Assembly (NCBI RefSeq): GCF_000190735.1
Contig: NC_015177.1
Span: forward strand, 2,046,001 to 2,110,000
Origin: Pseudopedobacter saltans DSM 12145
GTDB taxonomy: Bacteria; Bacteroidota; Bacteroidia; Sphingobacteriales; Sphingobacteriaceae
Direction of reading: 5' to 3'
DNA: 64,000 nucleotides
Part shown: in pieces, positions 43,791 through 51,722 of the stretch
How the letters are laid out: every line of letters begins with the position of its first letter
How positions within the stretch are numbered: position 1 is the first letter of the stretch
Translations under genes and position numbers: made by a program
The notes under the pieces: model-generated
Seen by the model: only the letters and a program-made list of their open reading frames with translations
Told to the model about the DNA's origin: nothing
The model's database searches: none

Positions 43791-44147
43791 CTACTGTTTG
43801 GTACCAGGCTTTTTTACAATATCTACCCCCATTTCCCGTTCGGCATTACGAATGAGCATTTCTAATGCGGTGATCTTAAGTTTTGCCAACGCTAATTCCT
43901 CTTCAAGCTTAGCGGTGTTTGAGGGCGTTAATTCCGCAGGAGAACTTGTCTCTGGGGCTGGGTCAGGATGATGCTTATTGTACCACTTTACAAAGTAAAA
44001 TACATTGTCTGAATTTAAATTGTATTTCTTGCCAACCTGACTGGCGCTATAGTCACCCAAAATATATTCTCGGGCAACTGCAATTTTAAAACTGTCTTCG
44101 AATAAAGGAGTACGACCTTTGCTCTTTCCTTTTCTTGGTTTTTCCAT
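43791..44147 (-). CDS. IS3-family transposase orfA (HTH protein)
   Basis: This 118-residue protein has an N-terminal helix-turn-helix of the transposase_8 type (FKIAVAREYILGDYSASQVGKKY, about 20-42) and a C-terminal leucine-zipper-like coil (KLEEELALAKLKITALEMLI). OrfA binds the terminal repeats. It ends 5 bp before orfB rather than overlapping it, so there is no classical orfA/orfB frameshift window. The basic N-terminus (KPRKGKSKGR) is typical. Confidence 0.88.
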   Translation of the reverse strand: MEKPRKGKSKGRTPLFEDSFKIAVAREYILGDYSASQVGKKYNLNSDNVFYFVKWYNKHHPDPAPETSSPAELTPSNTAKLEEELALAKLKITALEMLIRNAEREMGVDIVKKPGTKQ

Positions 44148-44354
44148 TGTTCTTTAAAGTTAGGATTTTGTCCAAACTTGTAAAGTGGATTTAGGAACGG
44201 ACATATGTCTCTCGAATCATTTATATATCAATCCATAATCTGTCTGAAGGAAGTGTTTAGTGAAAGGTTTCTACGGATAGTAATGTTTATCAACAAAAGA
44301 GTTGTTAGATTTTGATTAATTAAAGAAGTAAACAATACGACCTCGCTTAATCTC

Positions 44355-44540
44355 CCTCATCCGCTTTCAGCCACCTTCTCCCTTCCGGAAGGGACTCCTT
44401 TGTTCCGAGGGAACCCCTTGGAGGAGCATAGAGAAGGACAATTCGAAAATTAACATTACTGCCACATGACAGCTTGCGTTACCTCTCCTATAATCGCCTT
44501 CTACCTCTGGGAGAAGGTGCCCAAAGGGCGGATAAGGGGT
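44355..44540 (+). repeat. Diverged REP-like palindromes
   Basis: CCTCATCCGC...CACCTTCTCCC (44358-44390) and GGGAGAAGGTGCCCAAAGGGCGGAT (44510-44534) are opposite orientations of the REP-like element seen at 19.6 and 37 kb. They enclose CTTCCGGAAGG and TTCCGAGGGAACCCC small palindromes. Confidence 0.6.
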
Positions 44541-44560
44541 AATCTTGATATGTTTTTTTG

Positions 44561-44676
44561 GTTTGCGCAGGGTCTTCTTTGTGAAAGACCCCGCTTGGAC
44601 AGTATAACAAACCCGGACAGCGACAAATAATTGTCGTCCGAGCAGCGGTCTCTCAAAGAGGACCCTGCGACAAAGA
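44561..44676 (+). repeat. Structured repeat flanking the IS element, right copy
   Basis: GTTTGCGCAGGGTC at the left end pairs with GACCCTGCGACAAA at the right end, making a long inverted-repeat element of about 115 bp. Inside are hairpins GGGTCTT...AAGACCC, GCGACAAATAATTGTCG and GGTC...GACC. The first hairpin has T-A where the left copy has C-G, so pairing is kept. Confidence 0.7.
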
Positions 44677-44728
44677 ACTGATTACCAAAATGATATTCAA
44701 TTATGAAACATGCTGCGTAGCGCTAAGT

Positions 44729-45499
44729 TCACTTAAGATACTCTGTTACAGCCAGCTTCTGTTCTTTCATAGACTTTGCCGCTAATTCTGCAATCTTTCT
44801 TGCACCTTCAACACATAAATGGCTATCATCCTTTTTACCTTCCGGAAACTTGGAAAAACGTCCAGGTTCTATATGCAAAAACAGTTCTTTAGATTTCTCT
44901 ATGCCATAGTTTTGAACCAATTCGGCGCTTAATTTATTAAGATCTACCAAAGGAACATTTAATTCTTTTGCAACATCACGTACAGCAAGTATGTAATCGC
45001 CATAAGTATCTACCAGTTTACCATTCTTATCGAATTTACGTCTAACAATAGAAGTAAATAATATAGGATTAGCGCCAAGCTTTTTCGACTCGTTTACATA
45101 ATTTATCAGGTTTTGCTTATAGGTAGTCCAGGGATCAGTATGGCGTAAGGTATCTGGTTTTTGATCATTTCCGCCAAACATGATGAACACATAATCTCCA
45201 GGTTTTATCTGCGCTTTCACTTTATCCCAAAACCCCTCATCTCTAAAACTTTTCGAACTTCTTCCACTTCTCGCAGCATTGTTTATCTTAACACCAGGTT
45301 TAACAAATTCCGGCATCATTTGCATCCAACCCCTAATTGGGTAACCTTCTCCTCCGAATTTATTAAGGTAACTCTCCTCAAAATTACACATCGTAGAATC
45401 TCCTATAGAGTGAATTACAGGTGTTTCTTTATACCATTTAAAAGCAAACAGTGCTATTAAGACTATAATAAATGAATATTTAATTCCTGTTTTTCTCAT
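44729..45499 (-). CDS. Rhamnogalacturonan acetylesterase, CE12-type (second of pair)
   Basis: This 256-residue SGNH-fold esterase removes acetyl groups from rhamnogalacturonan or pectin. It has an N-terminal hydrophobic anchor/signal (about 8-22). The blocks are IGDSTM (nucleophile Ser), IRGWMQMMPEF, NNAARSGRSSKSF with the oxyanion Gly, VFIMFGGNDQKPD with the oxyanion Asn, and KDDSHLCVEGA with the catalytic Asp-x-x-His. It overlaps its paralogue by 4 bp and is the downstream gene. Its block III reads GGND where the paralogue has GHND, so specificity may differ. Confidence 0.9.
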   Translation of the reverse strand: MRKTGIKYSFIIVLIALFAFKWYKETPVIHSIGDSTMCNFEESYLNKFGGEGYPIRGWMQMMPEFVKPGVKINNAARSGRSSKSFRDEGFWDKVKAQIKPGDYVFIMFGGNDQKPDTLRHTDPWTTYKQNLINYVNESKKLGANPILFTSIVRRKFDKNGKLVDTYGDYILAVRDVAKELNVPLVDLNKLSAELVQNYGIEKSKELFLHIEPGRFSKFPEGKKDDSHLCVEGARKIAELAAKSMKEQKLAVTEYLK

Positions 45500-46251
45500 T
45501 TTACAAGGTATTTAGCTAATGGATTTTTTATTTCTTTAAGGCCTTGTGTGGCTAATTCTGCAACTTTCAGAGCGCCTGCTTCGCATAAATGAGTATCGTC
45601 TTTCTTTCCTTTAGGAAGCTTAGCTGTAACGCCCGGCTCGACATACATATACAGTTTTTTTGACTCTTCAGGACCAAGATTTTCTACCAATTCAGCAGTT
45701 TTTTTGTTTAAGTCAATTAAGGGTACATTCATTTCTCTTGCGAGATCTCTGACTACCGTAACATATTCACCATGGGTGTCTACCAGTTTTCCACTCTTGT
45801 CAAAGTTTCTTCTTACGATAGAAGTCAATAAAATTGGGTTTGCTTTTTTCGCCCTTACTTCATTCACATAGTTTCTGATATTTTCTTTAAAAGTTGTTTG
45901 AGGATCTGTATGACGCAGTGTATCTTCTTTTGCATCATTATGTCCAAATTGGATAAATACATAATCACCTTCTTTTACTCGGTTAATCACTTTGTTCCAT
46001 AATCCTTCATTTCTATAAGATTTAGAACTGCGTCCGCTAGCTCCCTGATTCACAATATTTATAGAACCATCAAAAAACTGATCTATCATCTGCATCCAAC
46101 CTCTGCCAGGATAATTATCAGCAGTATTAGCCTTGCTCATGGTGGAATCACCAATGGAATAAAGTGTAACCTTATCTTTTTGCATATTGAATCCACACAT
46201 AATCAAAAAGATTCCAATAAAGATCAGCCTTCTATCAAACTTACTCATCAT
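45496..46251 (-). CDS. Rhamnogalacturonan acetylesterase, CE12-type (first of pair)
   Basis: This 251-residue SGNH esterase is paralogous to the following gene. It has a short hydrophobic N-terminus (LIFIGIFLIMCGFNMQ, about 9-24), the nucleophile in SIGDSTMSKANT, PGRGWMQMIDQFFDG, GASGRSSKSYRNEGLW, VFIQFGHNDAKED, and KDDTHLCEAGALKVAEL for the catalytic pair. The two genes are translationally coupled and divergent from susC across a region with LacI-type sites. This marks the pectin locus as directed at acetylated rhamnogalacturonan. Confidence 0.92.
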   Translation of the reverse strand: MMSKFDRRLIFIGIFLIMCGFNMQKDKVTLYSIGDSTMSKANTADNYPGRGWMQMIDQFFDGSINIVNQGASGRSSKSYRNEGLWNKVINRVKEGDYVFIQFGHNDAKEDTLRHTDPQTTFKENIRNYVNEVRAKKANPILLTSIVRRNFDKSGKLVDTHGEYVTVVRDLAREMNVPLIDLNKKTAELVENLGPEESKKLYMYVEPGVTAKLPKGKKDDTHLCEAGALKVAELATQGLKEIKNPLAKYLVK

Positions 46252-46346
46252 AAAAACATTTAGGTTATTATTAATTAACTACTTAAATATCGGATACCTG
46301 ATTCAAAAACCCGAAAAAAGTACCAATAGATTGTTTCAAAATCGCC

Positions 46347-46376
46347 GATAACGTTATCGATAGCGTTTCCGAGAAC
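46347..46376. promoter_or_regulatory. LacI-type operator between the CE12 pair and susC
   Basis: The perfect palindrome GATAACGTTATC (46347-46358) is followed by GATAGCGTTTCC and GAGAACGC half-sites. The cluster lies 96 bp from the CE12 start on the minus strand and 190 bp from susC on the plus strand, so one site group could serve both directions. Confidence 0.55.
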
Positions 46377-46537
46377 GCTTGCATTAATTTTTTGACGGTT
46401 TTAAATCACTTCCTCGTCAGAAAAATGTAATCTTGTTTTAACACACTGAGGACTGGAGCAGTATCAAAACATCGGGACGAAAAATCTTAATGTTTTTCAA
46501 GTCTTTAAATAATTGATAACCTATAAACTTATTAAAT

Positions 46538-49500
46538 ATGATGCTAAAACTGCTTAAATTTATCGTTGTACTTGTCATTAGCAGCTCGGGGCTGTTACAT
46601 GCTCAAACTAAAATAAGGGGTAAGGTATTGAGTAAAGGTGATAGAGGACCTTTAATTGGAGCTAGTGTAGGTATAAAAGGTGATACCCAGGGCACATTAA
46701 CCGATCAAACTGGTAGTTTCTCTTTAAATATACAAAAAGGAAAGACTGATGTTATATTGGTTGCCAGATATATTGGGTTTATTCCTCAGGAAGTTTCTTT
46801 AAAGGACCAAACAGAAATCAATTTCTTACTGGAAGAAGAGCCTTTACAGCTAAAAGAAGTTGTTGCAATTGGTTACGCAACTGTTGAACGTAAAGATTTA
46901 ACTGGTTCTGTATCTTCTATCAATGAAAAACAACTCAAAGATATTCCTGTAAATTCTGCAGCCGAAGCACTTACGGGCCGTCTTGCCGGAGTTCAGGTAA
47001 CTACCTCCGAAGGAAGCCCGGGAGCAGAAGTACAGATAAAAGTACGCGGAGGTGGTTCCATAACACAAAGTAACGATCCTTTATACATTATAGATGGTGT
47101 ACAGGTAGAAGATGGTTTAGCGAGCTTATCCCCTCAGGATATTGCTTCTGTAGATGTTCTAAAAGACGCATCGGCAACTTCCATCTACGGAGCCAGAGGC
47201 GCTAACGGAGTAGTCATTATTACCACTAAAGGCGGTAAAGAAATGAAAACCCAGGTGAATTACAATAACATATTTGGTATAAAAACCCTTGCCAATAAGC
47301 TGGATGTGATGAAACCCTATGATTTTGTTCTTTACCAATACGAACGTTCAAGAGGATTAAGCAATACTGAAACTGCCTTTGAAACCAGATATGGTACATG
47401 GGCTAATATAGAACAATATAAACAAACTCCATTTATAGACTGGCAGGAAAGAACTTTTGGCAATGATGCCTTTATGCAAACTCACAATGTGAGCGTAGTT
47501 GGCGGGACCAAAGCCACACAATACAACCTCAGCGTAACCAGTAACAACGATGATGGTATTATGCTTAACTCCAGCTTCGACAGAAAGTTGGTAAATTTCA
47601 AATTCGATAACAAAGTAAGCAATAAGCTAAGAGTTGGATTTAATGTAAGATACACTAAGCAAAATATTTTAGGAGCCGGTACTTCTGATGCGGGGGCCAC
47701 CACCTATAATATGCTTCGACATACGATTAAATATATGCCATTAAACATAGGCAACCTTGCAGAAGATGAAATTGACGAAAGTTATTATGAAGACACTAAT
47801 ACCGGAAATGCTATTGGTATAATTAACCCTGTTGCGTTAAGCAATGCCCAATACCGAAACAGGGAAATGCAAATTACCAACCTTAACGGATACCTCAATT
47901 ATAACTTTAACAAAGTTCTTTCTTTTAGAAGCACATTTGGTGTTAATTATAACAGGCAATCTACCGAAAATTTCGAAGATGGCATTACATCCCGGTCGAG
48001 GGTATTGGGTGCCCGTTTACCAATGGCCGGTGTACTTGATGCCAATAAAGACAACTTAACTTTTTCTAACGTATTAACGTTTAATCTAAAAAAACTTAAA
48101 GATCACAAATTAGATATTTTGCTGGGCAATGAGTTTTATAATATTGACTATAAAAGCTCTGAAATCCAATTAAAAAACTTCCCTGCAGGAATTCCGGCCG
48201 AAAAAGCCCTGGGACAGCTAAATCTTGGAACCTTACTTACATCTCCGGAACTCTACCCTCTAACATACAAGTCGGCCACAAGGACGCTATCTTTCTTTAA
48301 CCGTACCAATTACAGCTATAAAGATAAGTTTTTAGCAACTGTCAGTTTTAGAACAGATGCCTCTTCCAGGTTCGCAGAGGGTAACAGATGGGGGTATTTC
48401 CCTTCAGGATCTGTGGCATGGCGGATTTCGCAGGAAGACTTTATGAAAGATATTCCTCTGATTTCTGATATGAAACTACGTCTGAGTTATGGTTCTTCCG
48501 GTAACGACCGTATAGACGATTACCTGTTCATGAACGTATACAAAGGAAATGCAAAGTATGCACTGAACGAAGAGATTATCCCCGGATATGCCGTTGAAGA
48601 ACTTGCCAATAAAAATCTGGTGTGGGAAACTACCGTTTCGAAAAACATTGGACTAGATCTCTCTTTATTAAGAAACCGTATACAACTTACAGTAGACGCT
48701 TATCAGAACAAGGTACATGATTTACTAATCCGCGTTCCAATTCCGTCTACATCAGGTTTTACCTCACAACTGCAAAATATAGGCAGAACGGCCAACAAAG
48801 GGCTGGAATTCCAGATTACAGCCACTCCCGTAAGCAACAGAAATTTTAGCTGGAATACCAATTTCAATATGGCTTTTAACAGAAACAAAATTGAGAAAAT
48901 ATCTGACAGGCAAGACTTTTATTTCCAGAACTCCGGCTTTGGTATTTCAGGACAACCTGCAGACTATATCGTTCAGGTAGGACAGCCTGTTGGAGCTATG
49001 TACGGTTTTGTATCTGATGGGTTTTATACTACAGATGACTTTGATTATGATGCAGCAACGTCACGATACACACTTAAAGCAGGTATGACAGATGTATCGG
49101 GTGTTATTGGTATAGCTCAACCGGGTTGGATGAAACTGAAAGATCTTGATGGCAACCATGTGATTGATGAGAATGACAAAACCATTATTGGAAATGCAAA
49201 CCCCAAATTTACAGGAGGACTAAACCAGCAGTTCACTTATAAAAACTTCGACATGAGCATTTTTGTGAATTTTGTTGTTGGCAACGATGTTTACAATGCC
49301 AACAAAATAGAATTTACGAATGCCTATAGTTCCTATGCCAACTCTTTGGATATGGTTTCTAACCGTTGGAAAACCATTGACCAAAATGGTAACAGGATAC
49401 AACAGGTAGAAACTATTGGCGGACAACAATATGTGACAGGAGTTGCACCTGAAATATTATCAGCGATAAATAAAGATGCTTCTATGTGGATACCAATTAG

Positions 49501-49789
49501 CGGTACAGGAGCATGGTACCCAACATCGTGGGCTATGGAAGATGGGTCTTTTCTGAGAATAAATAACATTACACTCGGTTATACCTTTCCAACAAAACTT
49601 GTAAACCGTTTCAAAATTAATAAACTAAGAGTATATGGAACAGTCAATAACCTGGCAGTATTTACCAATTACTCGGGCTACGACCCTGAAGTAAATACCA
49701 GAAGAGCTATACCCGTAACTCCGGGAGTCGATTACGCAGCTTATCCGCGCAGCAAGACATTCATATTCGGACTTAATCTCTCATTATAA
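46538..49789 (+). CDS. SusC/RagA-family TonB-dependent outer-membrane transporter
   Basis: This 1083-residue outer-membrane receptor imports oligosaccharides with a SusD lipoprotein. It has a signal peptide ending LLHAQ and a carboxypeptidase-regulatory-like beta domain (about 25-105; IRGKVLSKGDRGPLIGASV). The TonB box region and plug follow (KDLTGSVSSINEKQL, VRGGGSI, LYIIDGV, SIYGARGANGVVIITTKGG), then a 22-strand barrel ending in FIFGLNLSL. No STN signalling domain is present, so regulation is not through an anti-sigma factor. susD follows at 12 bp. Pectin-derived oligosaccharides are the likely ligand from the neighbours. Confidence 0.96.
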   Translation: MMLKLLKFIVVLVISSSGLLHAQTKIRGKVLSKGDRGPLIGASVGIKGDTQGTLTDQTGSFSLNIQKGKTDVILVARYIGFIPQEVSLKDQTEINFLLEEEPLQLKEVVAIGYATVERKDLTGSVSSINEKQLKDIPVNSAAEALTGRLAGVQVTTSEGSPGAEVQIKVRGGGSITQSNDPLYIIDGVQVEDGLASLSPQDIASVDVLKDASATSIYGARGANGVVIITTKGGKEMKTQVNYNNIFGIKTLANKLDVMKPYDFVLYQYERSRGLSNTETAFETRYGTWANIEQYKQTPFIDWQERTFGNDAFMQTHNVSVVGGTKATQYNLSVTSNNDDGIMLNSSFDRKLVNFKFDNKVSNKLRVGFNVRYTKQNILGAGTSDAGATTYNMLRHTIKYMPLNIGNLAEDEIDESYYEDTNTGNAIGIINPVALSNAQYRNREMQITNLNGYLNYNFNKVLSFRSTFGVNYNRQSTENFEDGITSRSRVLGARLPMAGVLDANKDNLTFSNVLTFNLKKLKDHKLDILLGNEFYNIDYKSSEIQLKNFPAGIPAEKALGQLNLGTLLTSPELYPLTYKSATRTLSFFNRTNYSYKDKFLATVSFRTDASSRFAEGNRWGYFPSGSVAWRISQEDFMKDIPLISDMKLRLSYGSSGNDRIDDYLFMNVYKGNAKYALNEEIIPGYAVEELANKNLVWETTVSKNIGLDLSLLRNRIQLTVDAYQNKVHDLLIRVPIPSTSGFTSQLQNIGRTANKGLEFQITATPVSNRNFSWNTNFNMAFNRNKIEKISDRQDFYFQNSGFGISGQPADYIVQVGQPVGAMYGFVSDGFYTTDDFDYDAATSRYTLKAGMTDVSGVIGIAQPGWMKLKDLDGNHVIDENDKTIIGNANPKFTGGLNQQFTYKNFDMSIFVNFVVGNDVYNANKIEFTNAYSSYANSLDMVSNRWKTIDQNGNRIQQVETIGGQQYVTGVAPEILSAINKDASMWIPISGTGAWYPTSWAMEDGSFLRINNITLGYTFPTKLVNRFKINKLRVYGTVNNLAVFTNYSGYDPEVNTRRAIPVTPGVDYAAYPRSKTFIFGLNLSL

Positions 49790-49801
49790 AATTGATTCAT
49801 A

Positions 49802-51559
49802 ATGAAAAGAAAAACTTATTCGTATCATTTTATAGCACTAGGCTGCTTGTTAATGATTACAACGGCTTCATGTAAAAAATATTTAAACTCAGATCCTTCT
49901 TCTGCTTTTGATGAAAGTTACGTATTCAGTACAGTTCCCAATGCAACAAGTGCAGTTCTGGGGGCTTATGACAGACTTGCAGGATTACAGGCATACGGCA
50001 GTCGTTTGAGTTTAATGTATCCTTATGACAATGATGAGATGGTAGGCGTACTAAATACCACAGCACCAGATAACAGCTCAAGAGATTTATCAAGGTATAA
50101 TGTACAACCAACTAATGCGCAACTGAAATTACCTTTCGAACAATTGTATTCAGGAATAGAACGAGCCAACTCCTGCATTAAGAATATTCCTGCTATGGCA
50201 TTATACCAAAATGGTTCTGAAGAAGAGAAGAAACAGCTAAGAAGATTACACGGTGAAGCATTAACGCTAAGAGCCCAATTCTATTTTGAATTGATAAGAA
50301 ATTGGGGCGATATTCCTGCTCCTTTTGAACCATCTATAGATCAGCCGGATTTATTTTTGGGAAGGACCGACAGAGACACCATTTACAACAGGCTTATAGC
50401 AGACCTTGAAAAAGCAACAGAATTAGTACCCTGGAGAACTGAGGTAGCTTCTGATGAAAGAATAACGAAAGGTGCTGTAAAAGCCTTACGAGCAAGGCTG
50501 GCTATCCATAGAGCAGGTTATTCTTTAAGAAGAGCTTCGGGTATGATGGAACAACGTACCGATTCTTTAAAATATTACAAGATTGCGAGAGATGAGTGTT
50601 ATGACATTATGCAACGTCGTGATCAGCATACACTAAATCCAAGCTTCAAAGCTGTATTTAAAGATGGAATTGATTCTTATAAGATTGATCCTTATGGAGA
50701 AGTTTTATTTGAAGTAGCTATGGGCCGCGAAACAGACAGTAATATCGGCTATTATGATGGTCCAAGATTTTACGTTCCGGGAAATACATCTTTACTAGGC
50801 AACGGGCAAATAAGAGTTATACCTAGTTATTTCTATGATTTTGATTCTTTGGATGTAAGAAGAGATGTTACCTGTGCTCCTTATTATAACAGTCCTGAAT
50901 ATTATAAAACAGTGCAACCATTATTAAATATGACTAGTGGCAAATTCCGTTCAGACTGGATTACTCCAAAACTAAGTTCTGCAATACAGGCAACAGGATT
51001 AAACTGGCCATTAATAAGATTCTCAGATGTACTGCTTATGTTTGCTGAAGCAGAGAATGCTTTAAATCCAGCAGCACCTACCAGAGCTGCTATTGAAGCT
51101 TTTGAAGAAGTAAGAATAAGAGGGTTTGGTGGAAATGCTTCTTTAATTGGAACAACACCGACGACACATGATGCTTTTCGCACTGCTATTGTTAATGAAA
51201 GATCTTTTGAATTCGGTGGAGAGGGCATCAGAAAATATGACCTGATAAGGTGGAACCTCCTGGGGCAGAAGATTACCGAAGTAAGAGAAAAGCTGACTAA
51301 AATGAGGCTTAAACAGGCTCCGTATAACAACCTACCGCAATATATGTATTACAAACCGTCGTCTACTGAAGTTATCTGGAGCCATTCTTTGTACAAGCCG
51401 ACTCCAAGCAAAGCTCCTACAGGTTTTACCCGGGTTAACTGGATTGTAGCCCTAACTGATACATGGATTACCAATGTTGCCCAATTGTTTCGGCCTAATC
51501 ACAGCGAACTATATCCATTGCCTCAATCAGCCACAGATGCTAATCCAAACCTAAAATAA
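49802..51559 (+). CDS. SusD/RagB-family nutrient-binding outer-membrane lipoprotein
   Basis: This 585-residue surface lipoprotein has a lipobox TTASC (Cys24) and the SusD pattern: CKKYLNSDPSSAFDESYVF at the N-terminus, TPR-like helices (RLHGEALTLRAQFYFELIRNWGDIP), and a C-terminal part with VLLMFAEAEN, AIVNERSFEFGGEGIRKYDLIRWN and LYPLP. It forms the lid of the SusC barrel and binds the oligosaccharide. It is cotranscribed with susC and followed by a terminator-like hairpin. Confidence 0.95.
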   Translation: MKRKTYSYHFIALGCLLMITTASCKKYLNSDPSSAFDESYVFSTVPNATSAVLGAYDRLAGLQAYGSRLSLMYPYDNDEMVGVLNTTAPDNSSRDLSRYNVQPTNAQLKLPFEQLYSGIERANSCIKNIPAMALYQNGSEEEKKQLRRLHGEALTLRAQFYFELIRNWGDIPAPFEPSIDQPDLFLGRTDRDTIYNRLIADLEKATELVPWRTEVASDERITKGAVKALRARLAIHRAGYSLRRASGMMEQRTDSLKYYKIARDECYDIMQRRDQHTLNPSFKAVFKDGIDSYKIDPYGEVLFEVAMGRETDSNIGYYDGPRFYVPGNTSLLGNGQIRVIPSYFYDFDSLDVRRDVTCAPYYNSPEYYKTVQPLLNMTSGKFRSDWITPKLSSAIQATGLNWPLIRFSDVLLMFAEAENALNPAAPTRAAIEAFEEVRIRGFGGNASLIGTTPTTHDAFRTAIVNERSFEFGGEGIRKYDLIRWNLLGQKITEVREKLTKMRLKQAPYNNLPQYMYYKPSSTEVIWSHSLYKPTPSKAPTGFTRVNWIVALTDTWITNVAQLFRPNHSELYPLPQSATDANPNLK

Positions 51560-51593
51560 ACTGATGGATATTAATTGATTTAACATATAAATA

Positions 51594-51628
51594 ATCCGGT
51601 AGAATAACAAACTACCGGATATATATAT
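51594..51628 (+). terminator. Terminator-like hairpin after susD
   Basis: ATCCGGTAG (51594-51602) and CTACCGGAT (51612-51620) form a perfect 9-bp stem with a 9-nt loop, followed by ATATATATAT rather than a pure T run. It lies 35 bp after the susD stop and may reduce read-through into the lyase gene. Confidence 0.55.
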
Positions 51629-51722
51629 ACCAATTATAAACACTACCCTAACCGTCTATAAGGTTGGAAAAGGAAATTTTACACCTATAATTTCTAATCA
51701 CATACTTAAAACATGACCAGTT

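Larger units (their letters stand above)
42820..44203. mobile_element. IS3-family insertion sequence
   Basis: This is a 1384-bp element with imperfect 34-bp terminal inverted repeats (42820-42853 and 44170-44203). Both begin TGTCC, share the central ACTT.ACAA.TTTGGAC, and run inward from each end. It carries orfA (43791-44147) and a split orfB (42935-43785) on the minus strand with the DDE residues. No clear target duplication is seen at the edges chosen, so the exact ends may be off by a few bases. Confidence 0.85.
44204..44728 (+). other. 525-bp intergenic repeat region after the IS
   Basis: No gene is seen. It holds diverged REP-like palindromes (44355-44540, listed separately), the right copy of the structured repeat (44561-44676), and about 50 bp of AT-rich sequence before the CE12 gene end. 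Confidence 0.65.

Noticed and set aside
42811-44210. Target-site duplication of the IS element
   Set aside because: The bases next to the best inverted-repeat ends (CTG on the left, TAT on the right) do not match, so no duplication is claimed.
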